Source: an uncultured Geobacteraceae bacterium (GTDB lineage: Bacteria; Desulfobacterota; Desulfuromonadia; Geobacterales; Pseudopelobacteraceae). From it: a stretch of 37,757 nucleotides of DNA. Positions 7,727-15,722 of this stretch are shown here, one piece after another. The translations under genes and the position numbers were made by a program. The notes beneath the pieces were generated by a model. That model was not told the origin of the DNA. It made no database searches and saw nothing but the letters and a program-made list of their open reading frames with translations. Each line of letters begins with the position of its first letter. The first letter of the stretch is position 1. The stretch spans positions 1-37,757 of the forward strand of contig CAIMXI010000189.1 of assembly GCA_903845365.1 (NCBI GenBank). The letters are read 5' to 3'.

Positions 7727-9007
7727 ATGATAAAGATCCTGTTTGCATTGGAATTAGGCGGTAATCTGGGGCATCTTAACAAACAGTTGATGGTCGCGCG
7801 AACAATGAGACGGCGCGGATACCATTGTCTGTTCGCTGTTCGGGATGTGTCTGCAGCTTCAATTCATTTTAAGGGTGAAAATATCGAAATTCTTCAAGCT
7901 CCGTACTACTGCACCCCGGAAGGAGTAGCAGAGGTACTGTCCAGCTATGTTGATATCTTGAGGGTTAATGGATTTGATTCGGCTATCCTTCTACAGCAGT
8001 TGATGGAATCATGGCATGCAATTTTTGAAGCAGTGGCCCCGGAAATTGTTGTTATAGATTATTCCCCCTTGGCGGTACTGGCCGCAAAGCTTAAAGGGAT
8101 CCCGCTGCTGAGATTGGACAACGGCTTCGACATCCCTCCCGATGAGGCCCCCTTTCCCAGCTTTCGTCCCTGGTTAGGAATACCTGTTGAGCTGATGCTT
8201 GAAAAGGAGCAGAAGCTGCTTGAAAACATCAACGAAGTATGCAGGGGCTCGGGAAGTCCACCTTTCAGAACTCTTCAGGAGGTTCTTGCAACCGATATGG
8301 ATCTGCTGACAACAGTTCCGGAACTTGATAGCTACCCGAGGCGGCGTTTCGGACGCTATATCGGCCCACTGTTTAACATCTCAGATGGCAGCTATGTCGC
8401 ATGGCCGGATGAAGATGATCCCAGAGTATTCGTATATTTACGCCCCTTTAATGGGCTGGAGATTGTCCTTAGGGAACTTGCAGAACGGTCGCTTTCAGTG
8501 ATTGCTGTAATTCCCGGAATAGCACCTGAACTCGTCGGCAGGTATTCGGGCGAACGCTTCCAGATCAACGAAAATCCGGTACGTCTGGGGGGTATCCTGA
8601 ACAAAATGGATTTGGCCGTGACTTATGGAGGTCACGGTTTTGCGAATATCTGCATATTGCAGGGGATTCCGATGATCGCCATACCTCCCATGATAGAACA
8701 GTTAATGACCGCCAACAATATTGAGCGGTTGGGAGCAGGGCTTGGGGTAGCACAAGACCGGGTAGAAACCCTGTTCGCCACGGCCCTAGGGAAAATTCTT
8801 ACTGAACCCTCCTTCCGCGACTCTGCGACTGCGCTTGCAAATAAGTATGCCGGCTATGATCAGGACAAAGTTCTGGAAAACATTGCCGACACTATTGAGG
8901 GAATTATGTGCAGAAAGAGAGCTGTCTCGCTGAAACACAGCTACGGCCATTCACTACCGCTCTCCTGTTTGCCGGGTGCCCCCGCTGAGTTGCTACCTTA
9001 CCAATAA
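7727..9007 (+). CDS. Glycosyltransferase, GT1/MGT-like (GT-B fold)
   Basis: The frame is open from 7538, but the first 63 codons look like spacer. I place the start at ATG 7727 (MIKILFALELGG), which begins the first beta strand and has purine-rich GAGAGGATGAGG upstream, giving 426 residues. The N-terminal half has the GNLGHLNKQL loop typical of GT-B acceptor domains. The C-terminal half has TYGGHGF near residue 298, followed by GIPMIAIPPMIEQLMTANNI, the nucleotide-sugar-binding signature of UDP-glycosyltransferases. The donor and acceptor are unknown. The next gene (SapC-like) starts 43 bases on, so co-transcription is likely, and surface-polymer or natural-product glycosylation is plausible. 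It lies inside the repeat-bounded insert. Confidence 0.8.
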   Translation: MIKILFALELGGNLGHLNKQLMVARTMRRRGYHCLFAVRDVSAASIHFKGENIEILQAPYYCTPEGVAEVLSSYVDILRVNGFDSAILLQQLMESWHAIFEAVAPEIVVIDYSPLAVLAAKLKGIPLLRLDNGFDIPPDEAPFPSFRPWLGIPVELMLEKEQKLLENINEVCRGSGSPPFRTLQEVLATDMDLLTTVPELDSYPRRRFGRYIGPLFNISDGSYVAWPDEDDPRVFVYLRPFNGLEIVLRELAERSLSVIAVIPGIAPELVGRYSGERFQINENPVRLGGILNKMDLAVTYGGHGFANICILQGIPMIAIPPMIEQLMTANNIERLGAGLGVAQDRVETLFATALGKILTEPSFRDSATALANKYAGYDQDKVLENIADTIEGIMCRKRAVSLKHSYGHSLPLSCLPGAPAELLPYQ

Positions 9008-9050
9008 CCTCATCCTTCATCCTGCTGGCAAAACGACTGGAGAAAATAAC

Positions 9051-9791
9051 ATGGAATATCAATCGAAACTCCCAATGTTCTACAAAAAACCGGTTCCGCT
9101 CAATAGCGAAACCCACGCTACCATGACAATCAGCCAGAGTCCGCGCGGATTTGAGTTTGCCGCTTCGGCTCACAGCGTCATGTTGGCGGGGCTTGAGTTT
9201 GCAGAAGCGTGCCGCTTCTTTCCAATCCTGTTCGCCACTTCGGACAGTGGCTCTGCTCTCCCTGTCGCGTTGATGGGACTCCAGTCCGGCGAGAACCTCT
9301 TCGTGGGATCGTCGGGCGAGTGGCAAGCAGGGTATCTTCCGGCTTATATTCGCCGCTACCCTTTTATAAACACAGAAGGTGACGACGCTGCAATTCTTGT
9401 ATGCATTGACGAAGAGTTCGACGGCCTTAACAGGGAGGGGGGAGAGCCGCTTTTTGAGGGAAAAGCGCCGGGACCGTATCTGCAGAAATCCATGGAGTTC
9501 CTGAATGAATATTTGATACAGATGAAGGCCACAGATGTATTCTCCAGGCAATTGCAGGATATGGGGTTGCTCAAACCGATGAGTGCAACGATACAGCTTG
9601 TTGACAGCCGTAAGTTCAATTTAACAGATTTTCTGATCGTTGATGAACAAAAGCTTGCTGAGATAGACGTAGAATCTATGGAAAAGCTGTTCCGGAGCGG
9701 CGGGCTCGCCCTTGTATATGCGCATATCCTGTCACTGCGGAGCTTGCAGGGTCTGCTGGACAGGAAGGCCTCCCGACATTTGGAAAGCTGA
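9051..9791 (+). CDS. SapC family protein
   Basis: 246 residues from ATG 9051, with GGAG eight bases upstream; the frame is open earlier (from 8976) without a better start. The sequence LPMFYKKPVPLNSETH, a mid-protein FPILF, ALMGLQSGENLF and YLPAYIRRYPF match the SapC family, named for a gene linked to the Campylobacter S-layer but found widely in proteobacteria next to envelope and halogenase genes. There is no signal peptide or membrane segment. The biochemical function of the family is not established. Pairing with a glycosyltransferase suggests a surface-modification cassette. Confidence 0.8.
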   Translation: MEYQSKLPMFYKKPVPLNSETHATMTISQSPRGFEFAASAHSVMLAGLEFAEACRFFPILFATSDSGSALPVALMGLQSGENLFVGSSGEWQAGYLPAYIRRYPFINTEGDDAAILVCIDEEFDGLNREGGEPLFEGKAPGPYLQKSMEFLNEYLIQMKATDVFSRQLQDMGLLKPMSATIQLVDSRKFNLTDFLIVDEQKLAEIDVESMEKLFRSGGLALVYAHILSLRSLQGLLDRKASRHLES

Positions 9792-9869
9792 AGACAGGAA
9801 AGAACTCATGATTCACTTATGGCACCAATATTGAAGCCTATATTTCGCACTATTTTTATAAAAACCTAT

Positions 9870-10003
9870 GGGTAGAGTAGGGAACAGGTTTCACCCAGTC
9901 CCCCCTCATCAAACCTGACGTGCAGTTTTCCCGCATCCGGCTTTCCGATGTTCTTCACAGGACATGAGAGGAACCTGGCGTGATTTACGACCCTTGCCGG
10001 TAA
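9870..10003 (-). mobile_element. Group II intron remnant: 3' end with domains V and VI
   Basis: On the minus strand, 9944-9911 is a 34-base domain V: AGC triad at the 5' foot, a GAAAA loop, and the CG bulge on the 3' side. It is followed by a domain VI-like hairpin (9910-9885) and the usual CUACUCUACC end at about 9870. The accidental translation of this stretch reads GKPDAGKLHVRFDEGG, a peptide seen wherever such introns are annotated as protein. The lower stem has a G-A mismatch where active introns have G-C, and no reverse transcriptase gene is present, so it is a dead fragment. The bases upstream (9945-10003) resemble the linker before domain V. The truncated end abuts the right copy of the 32 bp repeat. 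Confidence 0.75.
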
Positions 10004-10007
10004 GGTA

Positions 10008-10039
10008 TGATGTATGGCCACGAGTATAATACTTAGGAA
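10008..10039. repeat. Direct repeat, right copy (orphan tail of the four-cysteine gene)
   Basis: 31 of 32 bases match 7344-7375. Here it is not attached to a coding frame: the sequence before it is intron-like. It looks like the duplicated edge of an insertion or recombination event. Confidence 0.9.
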
Positions 10040-10056
10040 CCGGCTCGGAGAGATCA

Positions 10057-11676
10057 TCACTGTTTGCGTTCCAACCTCTTTAGCGAGTCAAACGAGTCGG
10101 GTGTCGCGTTTTCAAAGGCGCCCCTAAAATCTTCCGGTATATCTCCTTGCAGGAACGCCCCCCGCTTTACGTAGCCGAATAGTTCATTGTAGCTCTTGTT
10201 TTCGATTGTTCCGACACGAGCCACTACGTGATAGGGTCGCAACTCTGCCGTCGAAGTGAGCCCCATCGCACCTAAGATCTCGGCGGCGTTTTTAACCGTT
10301 TGGCCGTGGTAGGTTGCTACCCTTTTCCTCTTGTCCGTTACTACGAGCCCGGCGACGAGATTTGGGTCTTGCGTTGCAACGCCGGATGGACAGTCATTGG
10401 TGTTGCAGCGGAGTGCCTGGATGCAGCCGAGCGCGAGCATCATCGCACGAGCCGAGTTGCAGAGGTCGGCACCGATGGCTATCCTTTTGATCAGCCCGAA
10501 GCCGGTTGTGATTTTCCCGCTCGAAATTAGGCGGATCTCATGGCGCAGATCGAAGCCGGTCAGACAGTTATGGACGAAGATGATGCCGTCGATGCTCGGT
10601 TCACCGATGTGGTTGCTGAATTCGATCGGTGCGGCACCAGTACCCCCTTCACCGCCGTCGACGGTGATAAAGTCAGGCTTAATGCCGGTCTTTATCATCG
10701 CTTTGCAGATAGCCAGGAACTCGCGGTGGATGCCGATACAGAGTTTGAAACCGATCGGTTTACCACCGGAGAGTTCGCGAAGCTGCTTGACGAACAGGAG
10801 CAGGCCGACTGGAGTCGAGAAAGCCGAGTGGCTCGGCGGAGAAATGACGTCGCGATCCATAGGCACGTCGCGGATAGCAGCGATCTCGGGGGTTATCTTC
10901 TCTTTCGGAAGTATACCGCCGTGACCCGGTTTGGCCCCTTGGGAGATCTTGATCTCGATCATCTTGACGCTGTCATGCTTCGCCTTCTCGGCAAACTTCC
11001 CGGCGTCGAACCGTCCCTCCATGTCACGACATCCAAAGTACCCTGTACCAATCTGCCATACGAGATCGCCCCCGGCAGCCAGATGATGCGGCGTGATCGA
11101 CCCCTCACCGGTATTATGCGCGAAGCCGCCGTCCTTTGCCCCGCCATTAAGCGCCATTACTGCATTTTTACTGAGGGCGCCATAGCTCATTGCCGAGATA
11201 TTGAGAATGCTTGCTTGATACGGCACCCTGCAGTCGCTACCACCTATGGTTACCCTGAGCGAAGCCGAGTCGACGTGTTTGGCGATGATCGAATGTTTGA
11301 CCCATTCATACCCCGGAGTGTAAACATTGAGCTGAGTGCCGAAAGGGAGGGTGTCGATAGCGGCCTTGGACCTCTGGTATATGACCGACCGCTCCTCCCG
11401 GCTGAACGGCATCCCTTCGGTGTTTTTCTCGATAAAATACTGCTGGATTTCAGGCCGTATAGATTCAAGCAGGTAACGAAACCGGCCAAGGAGTGGAAAA
11501 TTTCGCCTGATCGTCTGTCTGGCCTGAAACATGTCATATACGCCCAGGAGTATAAAAAAGCCGAGAACGGCGGAAACAGTATAATGTGCCGGAAGATAAA
11601 CCGGTGGAAGCACTCTCGACATAACAACAAGAATAATTACCAGAACCGTGCTTCCTATTATGAACTGTTTTTTCAT
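10057..11676 (-). CDS. FMN-binding glutamate-synthase-like protein with N-terminal membrane anchor
   Basis: 539 residues. Two hydrophobic helices (about 5-22 and 33-49) precede a soluble domain like the FMN/alpha-ketoglutarate domain of glutamate synthase: SAMSYGALS, GEGS, KISQGAKPGHGG, VDGGEGGTGA, and GFGLIKRIAIGAD. The 3Fe-4S ligand pattern C-x5-C-x4-C is complete (CIQALRCNTNDC), followed by GVATQDP. The glutaminase domain of true GltB is absent, so it belongs to the stand-alone GltB2-type family, whose substrate is uncertain. GGAG sits eight bases before the ATG. It is the last gene of the operon, 15 bases after a DHH phosphoesterase gene. No GltD partner is adjacent; SfrB carries a GltD-like domain, but linking the two is speculation. 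Confidence 0.85.
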   Translation of the reverse strand: MKKQFIIGSTVLVIILVVMSRVLPPVYLPAHYTVSAVLGFFILLGVYDMFQARQTIRRNFPLLGRFRYLLESIRPEIQQYFIEKNTEGMPFSREERSVIYQRSKAAIDTLPFGTQLNVYTPGYEWVKHSIIAKHVDSASLRVTIGGSDCRVPYQASILNISAMSYGALSKNAVMALNGGAKDGGFAHNTGEGSITPHHLAAGGDLVWQIGTGYFGCRDMEGRFDAGKFAEKAKHDSVKMIEIKISQGAKPGHGGILPKEKITPEIAAIRDVPMDRDVISPPSHSAFSTPVGLLLFVKQLRELSGGKPIGFKLCIGIHREFLAICKAMIKTGIKPDFITVDGGEGGTGAAPIEFSNHIGEPSIDGIIFVHNCLTGFDLRHEIRLISSGKITTGFGLIKRIAIGADLCNSARAMMLALGCIQALRCNTNDCPSGVATQDPNLVAGLVVTDKRKRVATYHGQTVKNAAEILGAMGLTSTAELRPYHVVARVGTIENKSYNELFGYVKRGAFLQGDIPEDFRGAFENATPDSFDSLKRLERKQ

Positions 11677-11691
11677 TTCATCTGCTCCCGA

Positions 11692-12597
11692 CTATGCTTC
11701 ACAGGCCGCTATAAGCTCATTAAGTACCCTCTCCGCCTGATCGTATGGAACCTGACAGGTACCGACTTTCTTGTGGCCTCCGCCACCGTACTTGAGCATA
11801 AGCGCCCCGACGTCAACCGTTGCGGTTCTATTAAGGATGCTGTAGCCGACAGAAATTGCGACAAACTCTTTCCCTCGACCGTCAATCATCCTGATTGAAA
11901 TATTGGTTCCCGGAAAGAGCGAGTAAATAAGAAACCTGTTTGATGGCGGTATCTCTTCTGCTTCTCTGGTATCTGTAACAAGCACCGAGCCTTTCACCAC
12001 AGAATGTTTGGTAAGAAATTCCCTTGCCTTAAGGTCGTTTGCAAGATAAAGCTGGATTCGCTCTTTGGCATCCGGGAGGGTGAGGATTTCCTCAATCGAT
12101 TTGGTTCTGATATGATCAACAAGATCATTCATAAAGGCAATATTACTGATGCGATAACCTTTGTGATACCCCAAACCGGTTCTCGGGTCGCAGATGAACC
12201 CCAGAAGGACCCATCCCTGCGGGCTTAAAATTTCGTACTCATTCAACTGTCCCGAATCGACCCTGTCAACGTATTCAAGCATCTCCTTGAAGCGTCCGAA
12301 TTTTTCCGCACCATAGTAATCACAGATTACACGCGCTGCGCTGAGCGCAGACTTGCTGCACCCCTCAAACTTGCCTTCGAGTTGAAGGCGCTCATTTTCA
12401 CTGGAATGATGATCGAACCAGAGTCCGCATCCCGCAACATACGGAACATTTGCGAGGATATCATTTTTATCAACCGGTATTTTGCCATCCTGCAAATCCT
12501 TGGGATGTGCATAGATCATTTCGTCCATCAATCCCAATTCCTTGAGTAGTACCGCACAACAGATGCCATCAAAATCAGAGCGTGTTAAAAGTCGCAT
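11692..12597 (-). CDS. DHH-family phosphoesterase, copy 1
   Basis: 301 residues. I use the second Met because AAGGAGG directly abuts the first ATG (12603) but is six bases from ATG 12597. DHH-superfamily motifs are visible: SDFDG at 7-11, FDHHSSE with Asp62-His63-His64, and a C-terminal KYGGGGH (DHHA1-like substrate site). The superfamily hydrolyses phosphoesters or phosphoanhydrides (oligoribonucleotides, cyclic dinucleotides, polyphosphate) with Mn2+. Proteins of this subgroup are often labelled exopolyphosphatase-like, but the substrate is not fixed by sequence. It is a close paralogue (roughly three quarters identical by eye) of the gene at 13778-14686, with pfkA between the copies. It is the third gene in the operon. 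Confidence 0.85.
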   Translation of the reverse strand: MRLLTRSDFDGICCAVLLKELGLMDEMIYAHPKDLQDGKIPVDKNDILANVPYVAGCGLWFDHHSSENERLQLEGKFEGCSKSALSAARVICDYYGAEKFGRFKEMLEYVDRVDSGQLNEYEILSPQGWVLLGFICDPRTGLGYHKGYRISNIAFMNDLVDHIRTKSIEEILTLPDAKERIQLYLANDLKAREFLTKHSVVKGSVLVTDTREAEEIPPSNRFLIYSLFPGTNISIRMIDGRGKEFVAISVGYSILNRTATVDVGALMLKYGGGGHKKVGTCQVPYDQAERVLNELIAACEA

Positions 12598-12651
12598 GTT
12601 CATCCTCCTTGTTTTAGTGGTTTAGTTGCAAAACAGGCCGACTGTAATCAA

Positions 12652-13755
12652 TCATGCCGCTTCTCGTCCCATATTTATACCGATTGACTCGGCACAGCTT
12701 ATCATTTGGTCATCTGGTGGAACGCGTCTCACAAGACCGGCAAGCTCATGCAGTGGCACCAGTGCCATATTCGGGGTATGAAGCGCAACCATGGTGCCGA
12801 ATTTGCCTTCCGCTGCCGCCTGCACGGCGTAGCTGCCAAGTCTTGTCCCGAGTACCCTGTCGAAAGCGGTCGGGGAGCCTCCTCGTTGGATATGTCCCAA
12901 AACCGTTGTGCGAACCTCCAGCTCGATTCTCTCCTTTATCTCGTTTGCAAGATGGAAACCGATGCCGCCTAATTGCGGCACCCCCTGAAGCCTTGTGGTT
13001 GCTGATTCCTGTGTAATAACATCGCCGCCGATTGCCTTTGCTCCTTCTGCCACCATGATGATGCTGTAAGGGCTCCCCCCTTTTGCCCGGTGACGGATCT
13101 TCTGCACAACGCTTTCGATATCATACGGAATTTCAGGGATCAGAATAATGTGCGCACCCCCTGCAATCCCCGCCTCAAGGGCAATCCAGCCGGCTGTGCG
13201 CCCCATAACCTCCAAAATCATGACCCGCTGATGGCTGCGGCCTGTAGTTGCGAGGCGATCCAGCGCTTCGCAGGCGACCTGTACAGCGGTCTGGTAGCCG
13301 AAGGTATAGTCTGTTTTATCAAGATCGTTGTCGATAGTCTTCGGGATCCCGATTACCTGAACCCCTTTTTGCTGGAATTTATAACCGATTTCCAGCGTCC
13401 CTTCTCCTCCAACAACGAAAAGACAGTCCAACTCCAGATCTTTAACGGTCTGGGCAGCACGGTCAGAATAATCATACACCGCTATTGAACCGTCGTGATT
13501 CTGTTCCCACCACTCAAAGGGGTTCCCCTTATTGGTGGTGCCGAGGATAGTCCCGCCAAGCGTCAGGATATCTCGTGTGCTTCTGATCGTCAGGTCCTGA
13601 GTGTGATTAAAGACAAGCCCCTCAAAGCCCCCCTCGATTCCTACTACTTTTGCGCCGTGCCCGATGATTGCCGATCTGGTTACAGCCCTGATAACCGCGT
13701 TCAACCCCGAACAATCACCACCGCCTGTTAAAATTCCTACTTTTTTTAGACCCAT
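12652..13755 (-). CDS. pfkA: 6-phosphofructokinase
   Basis: 367 residues, ATG with GGAGG five bases upstream. It converts fructose-6-phosphate to fructose-1,6-bisphosphate. Motifs: GGGDCSGLN at 11-19, GTTNKGNPF near 72-80, VGGEGT at 115-120, PKTIDND at 138-144 (catalytic Asp142), GRTAGWIA, and the late PTAFDR. At the phosphoryl-donor site, Gly119 (position 104 in E. coli numbering) suits ATP, while Lys139 (position 124) is the residue seen in PPi enzymes. This Gly/Lys mix is found in the long-chain group III enzymes, some of which use ATP, so the donor is probably ATP but should be tested. Glu118 replaces the usual Asp of GGDG. It lies between two DHH paralogues in one operon. Confidence 0.92.
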   Translation of the reverse strand: MGLKKVGILTGGGDCSGLNAVIRAVTRSAIIGHGAKVVGIEGGFEGLVFNHTQDLTIRSTRDILTLGGTILGTTNKGNPFEWWEQNHDGSIAVYDYSDRAAQTVKDLELDCLFVVGGEGTLEIGYKFQQKGVQVIGIPKTIDNDLDKTDYTFGYQTAVQVACEALDRLATTGRSHQRVMILEVMGRTAGWIALEAGIAGGAHIILIPEIPYDIESVVQKIRHRAKGGSPYSIIMVAEGAKAIGGDVITQESATTRLQGVPQLGGIGFHLANEIKERIELEVRTTVLGHIQRGGSPTAFDRVLGTRLGSYAVQAAAEGKFGTMVALHTPNMALVPLHELAGLVRRVPPDDQMISCAESIGINMGREAA

Positions 13756-13777
13756 GACTGCCTCCGTTCCGCATTAT

Positions 13778-14686
13778 TCATTTTGAAGTGCAAGCATCAA
13801 TCAGTTCTTTAAGGACTCTGTCAGCATCATTATATGGAACCTGACATGTTCCAACCTTCTCGTGACCGCCCCCTCCGTACTTCAGCATCAGCGAGCCGAC
13901 GTCAACTGTCGCGGTTCTGTTTATGACGCTGTAGCCGAGAGAAATGGCGACAAACTCTTTCCCACGTCCATCGATCATACGGATTGATATATTGGTTTCA
14001 GGATAGAGCGAATAAACAAGGAATCTGTTGGATGGAGGGAGCTCTTCTACACCACGCGCATCGGTAACCACCAGCGGGCCATACACAACAGAGTGCTGTT
14101 TCAAAAACTCCCTCGCTTTAGGGTCGTTCTCCTTGTAGCGTTGAATACGCTCCACAGTATCCGGAAGAGCGATAATTTCATCGATGGTTTTTTCCCTAAG
14201 ATGATCAACCAGATCATTCATAAATTTAAGATTGCTGATCCGGTAGGATTTATGATAGCCAAGCCCGGTTCTTGGATCACAGATAAACCCAAGGAGAATC
14301 CACCCGCTCGGATTCAGTATTTCATCCTCCGTCAAGAACCCCGCGTCAATCCTGTCGACGTTCTCAAGCATCTCCTTAAATCGCTCGAACTTATCAGCCC
14401 CGTAGTAGTCACAGACTACGCGAGCCGCGCTGGGGGCCTCATGGCTGCATCCTTCATATATGCCCTCTAGTGCAAGGCGTTCATTTTCACTTGAATGATG
14501 ATCAAACCAGAGCCCGCAGCCAGGGACAAAAGGAACATTTGCAAGAATATCATTTTTCCCAACCGTTATTTTGCCATCCTGCAGATCCTTAGGGTGTGCA
14601 TAGACCATTTCTTCCATCAAACCCAACTCCTTCAGGAGCACAGCACAGCAGATACCATCAAAATCAGAACGTGTTAAAAGCCTCAT
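13778..14686 (-). CDS. DHH-family phosphoesterase, copy 2
   Basis: 302 residues, first gene of the minus-strand operon, with GGAGA upstream of the ATG and a sigma-70-like promoter 61-89 bases upstream. Same motifs as copy 1: SDFDG, FDHHSSE, KYGGGGH. The two copies align along their full length; differences are mostly conservative, so both look functional. The 22-base gap to pfkA implies co-transcription. The substrate is undetermined; the glycolytic neighbour makes a phosphate or pyrophosphate-type substrate worth considering. Confidence 0.85.
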   Translation of the reverse strand: MRLLTRSDFDGICCAVLLKELGLMEEMVYAHPKDLQDGKITVGKNDILANVPFVPGCGLWFDHHSSENERLALEGIYEGCSHEAPSAARVVCDYYGADKFERFKEMLENVDRIDAGFLTEDEILNPSGWILLGFICDPRTGLGYHKSYRISNLKFMNDLVDHLREKTIDEIIALPDTVERIQRYKENDPKAREFLKQHSVVYGPLVVTDARGVEELPPSNRFLVYSLYPETNISIRMIDGRGKEFVAISLGYSVINRTATVDVGSLMLKYGGGGHEKVGTCQVPYNDADRVLKELIDACTSK

Positions 14687-14746
14687 ATCAAATTCTCCTT
14701 TTTATCAGCACAAATATTTATTGAGCACACTATTTTTGTTTGCTTG

Positions 14747-14775
14747 AAAATACAACCGTTGCAGGGTAGTGTCAA
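14747..14775 (-). promoter_or_regulatory. Sigma-70-type promoter for the DHH-pfkA-DHH-glutamate synthase operon
   Basis: On the minus strand a perfect -35 TTGACA (14775-14770) is followed after exactly 17 bases by TATTTT (14752-14747). It points into the DHH copy 2 gene and lies in the divergent gap shared with the NDUFA9-like gene. Confidence 0.65.
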
Positions 14776-14805
14776 CGCTATAGTTTGATAAGTAAAGGAG
14801 TCGCC

Positions 14806-15690
14806 ATGAAAATTTTCGTCGCGGGTGGAACAGGTTTTGTCGGGGTGCATCTTATTAAGGAGCTTCAGAAGAGCGACCACACCATGCGACTGCTGCGACA
14901 TAGCCGCAAAACGCTGCCGGGGGAGAGCGAGCAGGTTACCGGAGACGTTACCCGGCTGGAGAGTTTCGCGGAGAGTACGGCAGGGTGCGACGCAATTATT
15001 AATCTGGTCGGCATCATTAGAGAAACTCCTTCACGGGATATTACTTTTGAGAGAATGCATGTCACCGCAACGGCAAACATGCTGGCCGCCGCCACAGCTA
15101 ACGGGATCAGTCGCTACCTGCAGATGTCGGCTCTCGGAACCAGGCCGTCGGCAGTTTCCGCTTATCACCAAAGCAAGTGGCGGGGGGAAGAACTCGTACG
15201 GGCAAGCGCTCTGGACTGGACCATCTTCCGTCCATCACTGATCTATGGCCCTCATGACGCCTTTGTCAATATGCTGGCGGCTCAGTTGCGTCTTGCTCCG
15301 GTAATGCCGGTAATCGGCAGCGGCAGCTATCGACTGCAGCCGATTCATGCCGATGATGTTGCCCGCTGTTTTGCCCGAGCCTTGGAATTGCCGGTGACAA
15401 TCGGCAAGACGTATGAACTGTGTGGTAATGACCGCCTTAGTTATGAAGATCTGCTTGATATGATTGCCGACGTTCTCGGAAAGCATAGGCCAATGAAGCC
15501 GCACCTTCCGCTGGGGTTAATGAAGCTGCTAATTCCGGTTTTACAGAAAGCCCCCCAGTTTCCTATCACAACCGATCAGTTGCAGATGCTGCTGGAGGAG
15601 AGTATCGGCGGCAACGAATGGCAGCAGCTGTTCGGCTTTACGGCGCGCGGACTACGGGAGGGCATTGCTGAATATCTGGGTAAAGCTTGA
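14806..15690 (+). CDS. NAD(P)-binding NDUFA9/epimerase-like protein (atypical SDR)
   Basis: 294 residues from ATG 14806 (AAAGGAG five bases upstream); the in-frame ATG at 14785 lacks a ribosome site. The N-terminus MKIFVAGGTGFVG is the Rossmann glycine motif GGTGFVG. SALG...AYHQSKWRGEE supplies the YxxxK pair, followed by WTIFRPSLIYGP. This is the atypical SDR subgroup that includes the complex I accessory subunit NDUFA9 and bacterial NAD-dependent epimerase-like proteins. There is no membrane segment. It overlaps the possible TTG start of the RlpA-like gene (TTGA), suggesting coupling. A redox or quinone-linked role is inference from family only. Confidence 0.8.
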   Translation: MKIFVAGGTGFVGVHLIKELQKSDHTMRLLRHSRKTLPGESEQVTGDVTRLESFAESTAGCDAIINLVGIIRETPSRDITFERMHVTATANMLAAATANGISRYLQMSALGTRPSAVSAYHQSKWRGEELVRASALDWTIFRPSLIYGPHDAFVNMLAAQLRLAPVMPVIGSGSYRLQPIHADDVARCFARALELPVTIGKTYELCGNDRLSYEDLLDMIADVLGKHRPMKPHLPLGLMKLLIPVLQKAPQFPITTDQLQMLLEESIGGNEWQQLFGFTARGLREGIAEYLGKA

Positions 15691-15722
15691 CTATCGGTTC
15701 GAGGTGGGGTATAAGCGTTGGC

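Noticed and set aside
9866..10060. 64-residue minus-strand protein containing HVRFDEGG
   Set aside because: This peptide is the chance translation of group II intron domains V and VI, so I report the RNA element instead.
10540..11898. 452-residue open frame on the plus strand
   Set aside because: It lies antisense to the glutamate-synthase-like gene and the end of the DHH gene, both with strong motifs, and its translation has no recognisable domain. It is a high-GC shadow frame.
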